In this document: in pieces, positions 21,338-34,400 of the stretch
Numbering within the stretch: position 1 is the first letter of the stretch
How the letters are laid out: each line of letters opens with the position of its first letter
Assembly (NCBI GenBank): GCA_000727475.1
Contig: KL647297.1
Coordinates: 1,521,295 to 1,585,294 of the forward strand
Direction: 5' to 3'
DNA length: 64,000 nt
Origin: Sarcocystis neurona
Lineage: Eukaryota; Apicomplexa; Conoidasida; Eucoccidiorida; Sarcocystidae
Position numbers and translations under genes: made by a program
Notes under the pieces: model-generated
What the model was told of the DNA's origin: nothing
The model's database searches: none
Seen by the model: the letters and a program-made list of their open reading frames with translations, nothing else

Positions 21338-23010
21338 CCAATTTCCATCACCCCCTGTCTCGTCGCTTCACTGCTTCCCTCTACAGTTCCTTTCTCTCGG
21401 TCTGTCTTCCTATATGTGTCTGTGTAAACTAGCACCCGTGTGTCTCTCTGTAGGGAAGACAAACATTTAAATAAACGTTGGGGCACATACGTAAAGACAA
21501 ATACCTCTACGTGCAGCTTCCGCTGTCATACATGTAGTTTTATATAGATGTACACCTGCTTCTTCTCCTGCCGCGTCCACTTCGATATATATATATATAT
21601 ATATGTGTATCTGTATGTCTCTCTACATATATACAGGAACAGATGTACTTCCGTATGTCGCCGCACAAACTCGGGTACTGGTAGGAGAAAGTACACGTCC
21701 ATACGTCTTCTGCTGTCGCACAGATGGAGATGTTTGTGTATAGAAATATACGTGCAGCTTTCTGTTGCTCCGGTCATAAGCGTGGGGTAGGCGCCATGCT
21801 GCTGTTGTGATGACCCGTAGGCCACATGGAGGGCAGTGTGCGGACGCAGAGGAAAGAGATACACGCCGACGTTTCCCTCTGCTATCATGTGCAAGTTCAT
21901 GCATATATATATATATATATATATATTTTTGTCTCTCTGTCTCCCGTAATCTTTTCCCCTCTCCGTGAACATTCCTGTATGTAAATTCTTATATGTGCAT
22001 ATCTCTGTGTGTATAGACCTGTGTGTGCAAGCATTTAGCAGCATATACATATATATATATGTATATCTTCCTCTCGTGTGATTGCACGTGGGTGTATGAA
22101 TATCGATGCACAAATAGAATAGGCCGTCGTACGCATAATATATATATATATGTGTAGATAGATATAGATATCTATGTATACGTATATATAGATACAGTTG
22201 CAGATATATAAGAAATGTATAAGCGGGCGCCTCTGTGTAGAGGGAAAAAGAGAGGAACAGAGACAAAGAATGAGAACTGCAGAGGACTGACAAGCGCGCA
22301 TGTCTGCAGCTGGTGCTCCTCGGGGAACACCCGTTGCCCTGCAGAACTTCCCTTCTTATCACACAACTTCCTGTACGAATATATATACACACCCGTGTGT
22401 ACTGAAATCGAGAGGCTTGTATGTATATGTATATATATGTACATACGTGTAATCTATGTAGATGTGCGTAGACGTATATATACGTGTGTATGTATGTATG
22501 TATGCATGCGCATATACATATATAGATAGAGAGCAACAGATACGTCTATTTCTGTCAGAGAAGCGTGCGAATCTGCATGTGTGGAGGTTTTGTGTGTCGT
22601 TGTGTTTTTATTTGTTTGTGCGGGAGTCCGCGCATGTATGTGTGTGTGGAGTGCGTCTGCGTCTATTTGTGTCTCTTAGTCTCCGTGTCTCTCTGCGTGT
22701 GTGTCTCCGTCTCCCCCTGCAGTCTCCCTTTTTTTCTCTGCGTCTCCGTTTTTGTCGCTGGGCGTCCGCGTCGTCCTTTCTTCTTCCGGTGTGGCCTCTT
22801 CATCTCCCAATTTCTGCGTCTTCTATCTTTCTGCCGGTCGGCGGGTCTCTCCCTCTCTGTGTGTGTGTCTCGTGGCCTTTTTTTGCGTCTCTCTGTGTGT
22901 ATGTGTGCGTCTCTGTCTCTCCATATATAATAAATCGCTGGGGTGGTGCGTATACAGTAAGGAAGGCAGACGGGCTTTTCTTTGGTGTGGGCCTCGGGTG
23001 TGCCTTGCGC
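21338..23010. other. Spacer upstream of the giant ApiAP2 gene
   Basis: TA/TG microsatellites, a CT-rich block (about 22640-22930) and unique patches make up this stretch. A 336-codon - strand frame (22536-21526) is mostly Tyr/Ile from (TA)n and is not credible. The promoter of the gene starting at 23011 should lie here, but I recognise no motif. Confidence 0.45.
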
Positions 23011-23112
23011 ATGCAGCTGCAGTGCCTTCCCACTATTGAAAGTCGACTGTCTTTCTTCGGCGCACTCCTGCAGTGGCTCTGCAGTCCACCACGCAGCAGC
23101 TCTCCTCCTCCC
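23011..23112 (+). CDS. Giant ApiAP2 gene, exon 1 (putative start)
   Basis: ATG at 23011 opens 34 codons (start MQLQCLPTIESRLSFFGALL, then a Pro/Ser-rich end) closed by a strong donor, CCC then GTAAGTCT at 23113. It ends in phase 0 and the large exon at 24602 begins in phase 0 of the same protein. The helical text (LSFFGALLQWLC) followed by WERHVFSEKLISYLMELAR in the next exon is loosely reminiscent of the ACDC domain that accompanies some AP2 proteins. I could not verify that match. A further upstream exon is possible, because CATGCAG just after the ATG could also be an acceptor. Confidence 0.6.
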
Positions 23113-24601
23113 GTAAGTCTTCGACTGGCGGACAACGCCGCCCTTCCCTTCCTGCTGCTTTCGCTTCTTCGCCGCGGTCTTCTTCGCGGTCTTCTGCGCT
23201 TCCCTCTCTTTTTCTCGCTGTCGTCGCCTTCTTCCTCTCTTTTTCTTCTTCTTATTTTCTCCTCTCTTTCTCGGTTTCTCCCTTTCCGTTTCTCTGCTCT
23301 ATCGCGTTCTTCTTCGCTTCTTCTTCTGGCCTTTCACATACATTTGTCTGCCAGTCTATATCCTTCACGCAGGACCCATCGACTTGCAGTACATACGTAG
23401 TGGCACATATTTGGATGTACATCTACACATACGGGTAACTACTAGCTGTTCTCTCTGCACGTTCATATATATATATATATGTATATATTCAATTAATATA
23501 AATGTCCACATACATATATATATATATATATATATATGTGTATATACGTTTATATGTACATGTGTATATAAACATAAATATACACATATATACGTGTGTA
23601 TGGTATGTATCTATATATCCACATACCTGCACAGACATATATGGTATATATATATGTGTAGAGTATGTATACATATATCTTATATATACACACATGTACA
23701 GGGGATAAATGTCTGTCTGTATCCACATACATGTATACGTGTGTATGTATATATATATATCTGTAATATAAATGCATATATATGTATATGTATATATACA
23801 ATATAAATGCGTGCATCTATATGTATATATGTATAGATATATGGATAGAGATATACAAATACACAGGAACACCCGCGTGAATGATGGAGAGTTTTTTGTG
23901 GGAGTGGCAAATCTCCCTCTTTTGTGCACGGGCACGTTTTTCTTCAGCGCGACTCACTTTTGCGCGTTTTTCTTCTGCTTCTCCTTCTTCTTTACCGGTT
24001 TTCTCTTCGTCCTTCACATTCGTGCTGCCGCTGTCCTTCCTGTTTTACTTCTACGTAGTCCACCCGCCGGCTTCCTGAGGACCTTGCCCTCTCTTTTGCT
24101 TCTCCCTGTCGCTTCTTGTTTTTCTTCCGGCCCTTCCCCTTCCCTTTCTCTGTGTCTCCCCCTCACATGGACGCATTTTTCTTTTCTCCTGTCTTCCCCA
24201 CTACGTCCTCATTTTCTCCCGTCCTCCTCTTGCGCTTCTCGTATTCTTCTTCTTCTCCTCCCATCTGTCATATATCCTCTCTTTGTCCCCAACAGCTCAT
24301 CTTTCTTCTCTCTGTCTGCGTCTTTTTCCCAGGCGTCTTCTTCTCTGTCTTCTTCGTGTTGTTCGTTTCCTTCTTTTTCGTCTTTTAGTTCCATCTCTCC
24401 TGTTCCTCGGCTTTTCTCATCTCCCCTCCTTTTCATCCCTCCGGTCCTTATGCCGCCTTTTCTTCGTCGTCGTCTTCTTCGCTTTCTTTGCTGCCCCCCC
24501 CCCTCCCCCTCCGGCCACTTTTCACCGGCTTGCCTTTCCTTTTGCAGCTGCTGTTTCTGCGTCTGCTGCTGCTTTTGCCTTTTGTGCTTCTTCTTCCGCA
24601 G

Positions 24602-27600
24602 TGGGAGAGACACGTTTTTTCTGAGAAACTAATTTCTTATCTTATGGAACTAGCCAGAAAAGGATTTCAGCATGGTGGGTCTCCTGCTACAGCCCCGGTG
24701 GCGGCACCCGATCTGCCGCTTGATGACGCTGCTCTCCTCGAAGAAAATTTGGCTGCTGTCCAGCTGTACATGCATCACAACCTCGGCTTCCAGCAGCAGC
24801 AGCAACTCCCGGCTGATAGCGGCAGCGTCGACAGCAGCCGCAGCGGCACCATGAGTAGCAGCAGCAGCAGTGGTCACAGCAGCAGCAGCAGTGGCCACAG
24901 CAGAAGCAGCAGCAACAGTGGCAGTAGCAGCAGCAGCAGTCAGGTTGGCGGCGTTGGTGCTGGTGGAGTCGCAGCAGGGGGAGCGGAAGGACCAAAGGGC
25001 GAAGAAGCGCGAGAAGAGGCGGGAGCAGACGGGGAGGGAGGAAGAGGGGGAGGAGCAGCAGCAGCAGTGGCAACGCATTGTGGAAAGGTTGCAGCAGCAG
25101 GAACAGAAGAAAGACGGGGCAGAGGCGGACGTGGCGGGAGAGGAGGAGGAAGAAGAACAACGGGCGTAGGGCAACAGGGGGCCGCGCAGGGTGCCCACGG
25201 CGGACGCGGGAGGAGGAGAAGCAGCAGCAGCATCAGCAGCAGGAAGCAGGGTGTTTCAGAGCAGCAGCATAATGCCGCAGAAACGGGACGCGACGGAAGG
25301 AGAGGCAACCGCAACGAAAAAGGAGAGGAAGGAAATGCTGCTACAGCAGCTGGCGGCGCTGCTACGGAGAGAGACAAGGACGACGGGGAAGCAGGAGAAG
25401 AAGAAACGGCAGCAGCACGTGGCCGTGAAGGCGCGACAATTAGGAGAGAAAGTACTGAGCCAGAGGACGGCTGGTGGGAACGACAAGGCAACGAAGGACA
25501 GAAAGAATCAACAGCAAGTCGAGGAGACACAGGACAAGAATTTTCCGGTGGAATAACAGCAAGAGCAGAAAGGAATGATGAACTGCCTGGCGACTGGCGA
25601 ATAGCCACGGCAGCGGAAGCTGCTTCGACAGCTGAAGCGACACAAAGAGAAGGAGCAGAACGAGCAGCAGCAGCAGATGATGAAGCCGCAGCAGAAGTCA
25701 CAGTAGCAGAAGTGGCAGCAGGAGATGAAGCAGCAAGAAAAGGGGCAGCAAAAAAAGGAGCAAGCGAAGGAACAGCAGAAGCAGCAGCGGCAACACCAGG
25801 AAGACGAGAAGGCGGTGGCGCAGCAGAAGAGAGGAAGATCAGCACTAGCAGCAGGGACAGCGTGCGAGGGAGCAGCAGAGAGAGTAGGACGCCGAAACTG
25901 ACGAAGAGGCGGAGGAGCAGCAGCAGGAGAGCGAGCAAGGACGTCCAGCAGCGATTCTCTGGAATGCAGAGAGCTGCAGCAGCAGGAGGAGCTGCTGCTG
26001 CTACTGCTGCTGCACCACCTGAATCTCTCTGCGCGCCGAGCAGCAGCAACGGGAGCAGCAGGGAGAGCGTCGAGCCGCAGCAGCAGCAGCAGAGGCAGAG
26101 CGCCGTAGTCCCCAGTACTGGTTCACAGGCTGGCTCTGGTGGTGTTGTTGCAGCGGCAGTTAGCCGTCGGGCTTCAACTGCAGCTGCGCAGGGGGCGGCA
26201 GCCGGCGGAGAACAAGCAGCGGAACAGCGGCAGCACCGTGCAACTGCCGCCGCTGGCACAGCTGCGGGTGCTCCTGTCGCCGATAGGCGATCTTCTGCTA
26301 CTGCTGCTACTGCTTCCTGTGCTGCTGTTCGTCGTGTTTCTTCGTCGTCGGCGGGTTTCGCCGGCGTTGCTGCTGCTGCAGCAGGGACACAAGGGGAAGG
26401 CGCAGGGGGTCGTGCTGCTGCTGCTTCTCCTTCGCCGTCCTGCGGAAGAGGAAATGCCCGACCCGACTTTGTTGCTCCTCTCTTTTCGCCTTCGGCCTGT
26501 GGAACGGTAGCGGCGTGGAGCCGGCGGGGCGGAGAAATTCTCTATCTCCCAGGCGTGGGGCCGGTAGATTTCTCTCTCCCGGAGGGAGTCAAGTTCGACA
26601 GAAGCAAGTTGGCTTTCCGCTGCTACTGGAGAGAGGGGAAGACTCTTCCTCCGTTTTCTTGTGGGGGTGCTCCTGCTGTGTCGCGCCCGTCGTCTTCGGC
26701 TTCTGTGGAGAGAAGCGACATCACCAGTGGTCCAGCAGACAGCACGAGGGAGGAAGGCACAGCAGCAGCTGATGCAGGAGCAGCAGCAGGAGATGGTTCT
26801 AGCGGTGACGGCGGAGCTGCTGCACCTTCGCTGCGTCGGCGGAAGGGATCGCTTGACCGAAGTCTTTCCGTCTCTTCTTCTTCTTCTCGTAGCCTGGCGA
26901 AGTCTGCTGCTGTTGCAGCAGGTGCTGCGGGGACTGCGCCTTCTGCTGCAGCTGCGGGTTGCCGCGCTGGCGAGGCGAGTTCTTGCCCATGTCGTCCTGT
27001 TGACGCTGCTGCTGCCTCTTCGCTCACAGGAGGAGTGAGAAGCGGCGCGGCCGGAGGGGGAGGACCGGTGTTGTACCGCGGCTGCTCTTCCGTTGCAGTC
27101 TGCAGAGCCGCTGCCGGTGTGTCTGTCGCCCAGAACAAAAGTCGTACGTTCAGCTGCCGGAAGTACGGTTTGTACCAGGCTCGGATTTTGGCGATCCATG
27201 CGCGCCTCGTCTCCGAGTTGATGTGGCCGCAGCCGCCCTCCACGTCTCGTCTTCGGGCCTCAGCAACTGCCGGCCTGCTCATGGACCTCTTCCCGCCGCC
27301 GGTGCCTGTCCTCGACCACCGCGTTGCCGTACGTGGCGTTCTACTTGACGACGAGACGCGCCTTCGTCGGCGAAGAAATTGGCAGGCGCTACAAAGACTG
27401 CGCAGTGATACTGCAAGTGCAGGAAGTCTCGCTGCTGCGGGGATTCGTACACCAGCAAGTCTTTCTGTTGTTTGCTGCAGCAGCATTCCCCAAGGCGGAC
27501 CCGTTGCGAACTCTGCCGCTGCTCCGCTTGCTTCTGCTGCCTCCGGCCGCATGCATAGCGCCGCCTGTGCTGTAGCTGCTGAATGGAGAAGAACTGCCGC

Positions 27601-30600
27601 TGCCGCTGCTGCTGGGTCTGCCATGCCAGTTAGTGCCACCGCAAGGAGGGATGATGGTGGAACTTCGTTCCCTTTCTTCGCTGCTGCTGGTGCTGCTGTT
27701 CACGTGAGAGGCACCTCCGCAGACGCCACCCTGCCGCGTCTGCCTGGACGGGCGGGTGCTGCAGACGAAGAAGAAGAAAGAGACAGAAGCGCACACTGCC
27801 TTCTGGAGCAGCAGCAACAGCAGCGAAGCCACTTGCTGCAGCTGCAGTATTCCCGACAGCAGCACGCGCTGCAGCAGGAGCAGCCGCTGGGGCTGTGTCA
27901 CGGGCAGCAGCAGCAGCACGAGAAACAGATGCAACAGCGGCAGCAGATGTACATGCAGGGGCAAGTGGAACTGCAGCAGCTGCCAGGACATCAGCAGCAA
28001 CGCCAGGTGCAAGGCCGGTTTCAACTGACTGACGTCCTCTTGGCTGCCGAGCAGGGAGCTGCCGGTGATGCTGGTGCTGCAGCAAGACGAACAGGCAGCC
28101 AAGCTTGCTGGGAGCAGTGCAACAGCAGCAGCAGCCTCGCGCAAAGAGACGTGCCTTTTCGCATACCGAAACAGGAGCCGCAGCAAGACGAGCAGCAGCA
28201 ACAGCAGCCGCCTCGCGGCCCCCTGCATCTGCAACAGCAGGAGTATTTTCCTACGCACTTACGACAGCAGCAGCTTCCGCACCCGTCTATGCCTGACGCG
28301 CAGCAGGAGTTGCAGCAGAACAACCAGCAGCAGGCGCTGTTGCGGCAGAGAGTCTTCTCGGAAGTTCGGCCGCCCTTCTTTCGGCAACAACGAGCACAGG
28401 AGGAGTGGAAGCAACAGCGTCGACAGCAGGAAGAGGAAGTGCAGCAGCAGCAGGATGCTGGGATGCATGGTGCTGCAGGAGGAGGGTCCCGCTTCTTTGC
28501 TGAGGAGCGAGACGTGTGCGTGGGTGACAGCAGTCAGAAACAGCGCGTGCTGTCGCTCCTGCAGCAGCAACAGGAACAGAGTCGCCAGCACCAGGAACAG
28601 CTGCAGCGGCAGGAGCAGCAGCACAGGGCTGCACGACAGCAACAGCAGCAGTGCAGAGGCGTCCACTACAGACAGGAGCACCTGACTGTACCTGAGAGTC
28701 GTAGTGACTTGACTGGCCCATCTCATCCAGTGATACCTCAAACTGCTGCAGAAGCAGCAGCAGAAACTGCAGGAACAGCAGCAGGAGGATTGGCAGGAGG
28801 GGCGACAGCAACTGCGGAACAGGTAGCAGCGGTGGCCAGAGCGAGGACGGGTGTCAGTTGCCGTGCAAGAGAAGAACTCGAGAATTGCTTTGCTGCTGGC
28901 CGTGCTGCTGCTGCTGCGTCTCTCTCCTTTGCTTTGCCTCGTGAAGAGCAGCTGGGCGACGACAAAGCAGCACGAGAACAGGAAGCAGACTTCCCCGGTT
29001 CTTCTCGCTCTGCTGCCGCCGGGAGACAGCTGAGGCTCCTGCGTCAGCAGCAGCCGCAGCAGCTCGAAAAGGAGCAGCTACGGCAGTATGAGACAGACCC
29101 ACATCAGCTCCACTACGGTCAGCAGCAGCAGCACGGGTGGAGCTGCTTGCCCTCCGATTGGCGTGCTGCCTCTTCGGATATGCGGCCTGACGCTGCAGGA
29201 GTTGCTGCAGTTGTTACTCCCGCGATGCCTGGCGCAGCACCCACAGGACCAAGAGGAACAGCAGCACCAGCAGGAGCAGAAGGCGCTGCAGCAGGAGGAG
29301 GAGTAGCAGCCGAGAGAGTGATGTATGGAGCGGGGGTACGTGGGGATAGAGGAGGAGAAGGAGGAGAGGGGCAGCACAGGGACGTGTATGGAAAGCTGCT
29401 CCGAGAAGGGGGCCATGGGGATGGGCGCTGGTATCGGTTTGCTGCTGCAGCAGCGGATAACAGCAGCAGAGATGGCGTGGACGCGCAGCTGTTGCTGCAG
29501 CAGCAGGGTGGCAGAGGGGAGGTAGCGGGAGCAGCAGCACCCTCAGGACCAGCCCCTGCGGAGGAGAGTCTTTCTGAAGCAGCAGTGAGGCCAGAGGCTG
29601 TGCATCGGGAACACCGTCAGGAGCTGCTGCAGCAGCACCAAATGGCACTGCAGCACTTTCCTATGCAGCAGCTGTACAGAGAGCAGCAGGAGCTGCAGCA
29701 GAGTGAACCGCAGGAGCACGAGGAGCAGCAGTGGCAGCGACATCGACAGCAGCAAGTCGGAGGGCACCAGCAGCACCCGTGGCGACAGGAAATGTGTATG
29801 CGGAAGGAGCAGCAGCAGCTGTGGGGCCGCGTGAGCGGCGGCGGCGGCGGCGGTGCAGCAGCAGCAGCAGCAACTGCAGGGGACTCCGTACTGCCGCTGC
29901 CGCCGCAACAAGCAGCGGGGACGTTTTGGGGTGTTGCTGCTGCTACAGAGGACACAGAGATAACAAGCTGCTGCGGAAGAGACGTTCCTGCAGCAGCAAC
30001 TCCAGCAGCAACAGCAGCAGACGAGGCATCTCTGCCACAAGCAGGAGCGGCAGAAGGAAGTGCAGCAGCACTAGGAAGCAAACCGGCGCCAGCCACAGGA
30101 CCAGTCACGCTAGGAGCAGCAGCAGCTAGGAGGGAGACAAACATACCAGGGACAGCAGCAGAGTCGCTGCCCTCGGCCGCAGATACAGCCCACCGGCATG
30201 CAGCGTGGTTCGCTACAGCTGCCGACGGTCGTGCCGCAGCTGCTGGTACTGCTGGTTCTGCGTCGTTTGCTGCGCGTGCGCCCCGCGGCGGCGGCGAGCA
30301 GCAGCAGCAACAGCAGCAGCGGGAGGGCACGGAGAGCAGTCGAGAAGGAGAAAGAGCGGCAGAAGAGACGGGGAAGAAAGAGGAGGGAGACAAGAGAGAG
30401 AAAACTGCCGCATGCCGCGCAGCAGCAGGAGGGGCCCGGAGGCAGCGCGGAGCGAGCAGAGCAGCAGCACCAGCAGCAGGAGCAGAGGCGCCAGCAGGAG
30501 CGAGGCAGACGGTGATAAGGAAGCGAAAGCGTAGCAGCGCGTCACCGCAGGACGCACGTCTGCTGAGCAGCTGCGGCAGCAGTGGAGGAAGCAGCAGTAG

Positions 30601-31469
30601 CAGCAATCGTAGCGCAGCTGTGAACACCAGCAGTGTGGCCATTGGCAGCAGCAGCAGCGGAGATGGTGGGAGAGACTGCAGCAGCAGCGGGATCGAGAGC
30701 GGCGGCAGCAAAAGCGTCAGCAGCAGCGTGATGCAGCGTGTTGAAGGAGAAAGCGGCAAGCTGCACGAGGACGTGGACGGCAGTAGCAGCAGTGCTGGCG
30801 CGGAGAGAGGCGTGAGCAGTAGCTGCTGCAGCAGCGATGGAAGTGCGACGGAGGGCGAGGCTGCGTCGTCTGTGTGCCCCGTATCACTCTGCAGTAGTGC
30901 TGCTGGGGTCGCTGCCTCTGCTGGTGCTGGTGTCAGCGCTAGTGCTGCTGCCGGTGTTGCCGCTGCTGTTGTTGGTGCGCCTCCGTTTTCTTGTCTCTCC
31001 GGAGGCAGCAGGAGAGGGGGAGCCGGGGAGAGCGCGGACTCGCTTGCAGCGCGCAGACACAGCTGCTGCGCGGGACCGTTGCATGCTGCCCCTGTTGCGG
31101 GTGCTGTTGACATGGCCTCGGAGAAGAAGGAACAACGGATGGGAGAGCCGCAAGGCGAGGGCGCCAGCGGTGCGGGGAGCTCCCGGCGGAGCGGCAGCGG
31201 CGCATATGCCACCGGCAGCGACGGGCGTAGAAGGAGGAGGAGGAGGAGCAGCAGCAGCAGAGGAACAGCAGGAGGAGGGGAGCGGGGCGGCGGCGGCGGT
31301 AACGGCCGGAGAAGGAGGAGGAGACAGCGTGATGTAGAGCAGCTGTGCCAGCAGCAGCAGCGCCCCCGGGAGGAGGAACAGACAACGGCAGCAGAAGCGG
31401 AAGACGCAGACGATGCTGCAGCGGCCGGAGAAGAGGGAGCAGCACCAGCAGCAGCAGAAGGCAAGAAAA
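24602..31469 (+). CDS. Giant ApiAP2 gene, exon 2 up to the frame change
   Basis: This is a putative nuclear transcription regulator of the ApiAP2 family. A pyrimidine tract ends in TTCTTCCGCAG (24601), and the exon opens in phase 0 with WERHVFSEKLISYLMELARK. That unique helical start runs to about 24790 (NLAAVQLYMHHNLGF). Ser, Gly, Glu, Arg and Ala-rich sequence follows to about 26450. A short conserved block then carries the AP2 domain: hairpin at 26579-26662 and strand 3 plus helix at 27134-27220, separated by 157 low-complexity residues. From about 27780 to 29870 it is strongly Gln-rich, then Ser/Ala/Gly-rich. Near 31466-31475 (A4G6) the coding style shifts to the next frame; the present frame stops at 31570. 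I treat the downstream frame as the same gene. Total length would be near 3,900 residues, huge even for ApiAP2 proteins. Confidence 0.72.
26579..26662 (+). other. AP2 domain, N-terminal half (strands 1-2)
   Basis: The peptide PEGVKFDRSKLAFRCYWREG has the ApiAP2 beta1-beta2 pattern: GVKF, seven positions to the aromatic in AFRCYW, then a turn. The usual next element, a strand ending in FS, is not here but 471 bases downstream in the same frame. Confidence 0.8.
27134..27220 (+). other. AP2 domain, C-terminal half (strand 3 and helix)
   Basis: The peptide SRTFSCRKYGLYQARILAIH, followed by ARLVSEL, is close to the family consensus FSVKKYGFEEAR.LAIEAR. It is the clearest domain signature in the window apart from MCM2. 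Confidence 0.85.
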
Positions 31470-34400
31470 GGGGGGAGCAGCAGCAGGACACGGAGAAGCA
31501 GCAGCAGGTGATGCTGGCAACGCACAAGAACAGCAGAGACGCCAGTCGGAACTTTCTGCCGAGGATCTGACCAAATTGCTTCTTCACTGCGCTGTCTGGG
31601 AAGCAGACAGCAAGTGCTGGCTGCTTCGTGTTAAAACACCCGCTGCCTCTGCTTTTGCTAGTGGTGCAGAAGCGGAGAATGAGGGGAAGGGACGCAGCAG
31701 TCGTGCTGCTGGCGCTGCTGACTCCGCTGCTGCTGATGGGGACTTGGCTGCTGCTGCTGCTTCTTCTCAGGGAGGGGAGACAGCAACGGTGGAGCTGGAG
31801 TGGGCGTCGGCGGCGCTGCAGCGGCAGGCGCAGCGGCTGCACAGCAGTCCCAGCTGCGAAGCAGCAGCAACAGCAGCAGGGGGAGCACAAGCAGAAGACA
31901 GGGGAGCAGGAGGACGGGGGGACATATACTTTGAGGCAGTAATGGCAGCAGCGGACGACGGAGCAGACGCAGAAGGGGCAGCAGCGACAGCGAAAAAGCA
32001 AGCGCTGGTGCGAGCACGCCGCTGGCTGCGCCGACGCATCATGCAAGGCTTTATTCGCATTCGGGGATTGAGGAAGGAGCAGCAGCAGCCGCAGCAGCAA
32101 AGCAGCGGCTGTGCTGCTAATACTGCTGCTGCAGCATCAACAGCAGCGGCAGCAGCGCCAACGAACCAAGCAGCAGTAGGGAGCTGCAGCAGAGGTTCGG
32201 CGGTCTCTGTGGGGGCTGCTGTTGCTGCGTCTTGCTCTTCTCCCAGGCAGCTGCCTGCCCAGCGCAGACGCAGCAGCAGGGAGTCTGCCTCGCTGCCTGC
32301 CTCGCACCTTCCAAGTTTGCCGTCGCCGCAGCAGCACAGGCAACACACGCAGCTGCAGCACCCGGTGCAGCAGCAGCGCGTGCAGCAGCAGCAACAGCCG
32401 TCCCCGCAGCCGCAGCACACGCGCATGCAGCAGCCACTGCAACAGCAGCAGCAGCGGCAACAGGAGGAGGAGGAACTGCTTTACCAGCGGCAGGAGCCCA
32501 GGCGGCCGCAGCAGAGTCACGAGCAGGAAAAGGACGCGGAGGCGCAAGGGGGGATGCAGCAGGAGCAGCAGTTGCAGCCGCAGCGAGTGCGACACCAGCA
32601 CGTACAGCAGCAGCGGCGTGGACAACCCACGCCGCAGCGGCGTAGGAGGACCGTGGAGGAAATGCAGGTGCAGCAGCAGACGGATATGCTGCAGCAGCAG
32701 GGACGTGGGATACACCGCCAGGATAGTCAACGTCGCCGTCCTACGCAGGCTACGACAGCAGTCGGCCATGACGGTATCTGTTTCGCCAGCAGCTCGGGCT
32801 CATCGCCGGGCCTTTCTGCTGCTGCTGTGTCGCCTGCTGTTTTGTCTCCTTCTGCAGCAAATCCCAATGTCGCTGCTGCTTCTGCATTCAACGTGCAGCA
32901 GCAGCAACAGCAGCAACACTTGCTGCAGCAGCGGAGAGCTGCTCCCCCCCCCTACTACAACGAAACAGGAGAGAGCTTCTTTGAGCAGCAGCAGTTGCTA
33001 CCTTCTGACGGCGCTGCTGTGCGGGGTACTGGTGGGGACGCTGCTGCTCTTGCGGCCTCTCCTCCTTCGCTGGGTGACGGCAGGGGAGAAACAGAAGCTT
33101 CGTATATCAGTTACACAACGCCTTCTTCATCTCGTCAGCGTCTGGATCCTGCTGTTGCTGCTCCTCCTCCTCCGTCTTCGCTCCTGCGCCAAGGTTCCTT
33201 TGCTGCTGGGGCGTATGCGAGTTTGTGTCCTGCCGCTGCTGGTGTAAGTGCCGCGGGTCCCCCCTACGGAGAAACTGCTGCTGCTGTTGCTCCCACCGGT
33301 ACGCACCCGCCTCGGCAGCAGGTCGGCGAGCGCCCCCTGTATCTGCGAGACGCAGCGGCAGCAGCAGCCTACGCAGAGGATGCTGCAGGATTAGCAGAGA
33401 CGCCGAAGGCTGCGCCAGGGTCCGAAGAAGAGGAAGCAGCAACAGCAGGTCGTACGGCGGCCGCGGGAGCAGTCACAGCCGGGACAGGTTTCGTGGATAC
33501 AACGACAGCAGCAACACGAGCAGCAGAGGCGGCGCGAGGACGAGGGACACATGCACCTGCAGCGCGAGGGGGTGTGTGTTCGTATGTCCGGGGGCACCCC
33601 GACCGAGGCAGCGACGCTGTTGCTGCTGCTGCTTCTTCGTCGTGGGGTGGGAACTGGCGGCGTGATTCCAGTAGTTCTCTCCCTCGTCAGCAGCGGCCGC
33701 TGTTTCTGCAGCTGCAGCAGCAGCAGTTTGGCACGGAGACAGCGCTTGAAGGGGAGGAGGAGGAGGAGCAGCAGGAGCGTGGCGGCGTGCAGACACTAGA
33801 AGATCAACCGGGGAGGAATGCGAGCGTCGTTGAGCGTATGCAGCAGCAGGCGGAGGATGTGGAAATGCAGCAGGCCGGTGGGGCGGTGGCTTCTTCTTCT
33901 GTTGCACCGTTCCGCTCGTCGCAGCAGCAGCACCAAGGCAGTGCGCAGAGGCACCTGCAGGAGGGCGTGTGGGGCACGCAGGGACACCAGCTGCAGCAAC
34001 GAGAGCAGCAGCAGAGACAGGAGCAGCAGCAGCTGGAGAAGGGAAATGGAGAGGAGGGCGAGGAAGGCGAGGAGGTGGGGGAGTCGGGGAGAGGGTTTCA
34101 TGTAGATGCTTCATATTCGCAGCAGCGTCACCACACGCCACTCTTTGCGGCCGAGGAGCAGCAGCTGCAGCAGCAGCGGCAGCGGGGACTGCTGCTCGAG
34201 CCGGCAGTGCATCGGTTTGTGCACCAGCGGCTGGACCAGCAGGGAGAGGTGCAGCTGGCCGGTTTTTCTGTACCGGAGGAGCACCAAGAGGAGGCCACAA
34301 AACAGAGACGTGCTTCGTATAACAGCAAGAAAGACAGTTTTCCCGGGGGGAGAGAACCGCACCCCGTGGTGGAACAACGAGATTCTTGTGCTGCTGCTGC

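Noticed and set aside
21526..22536. 336-codon - strand frame rich in Tyr and Ile
   Set aside because: Mostly translation of (TA)n and GTATAT microsatellites with no conserved sequence.
29617..32100. Long - strand open frame (827 codons) rich in Leu, Ala and Pro
   Set aside because: Runs antisense to the giant ApiAP2 gene through CAG/AGC repeats with no recognised motif. It is open because the repeats lack stops.
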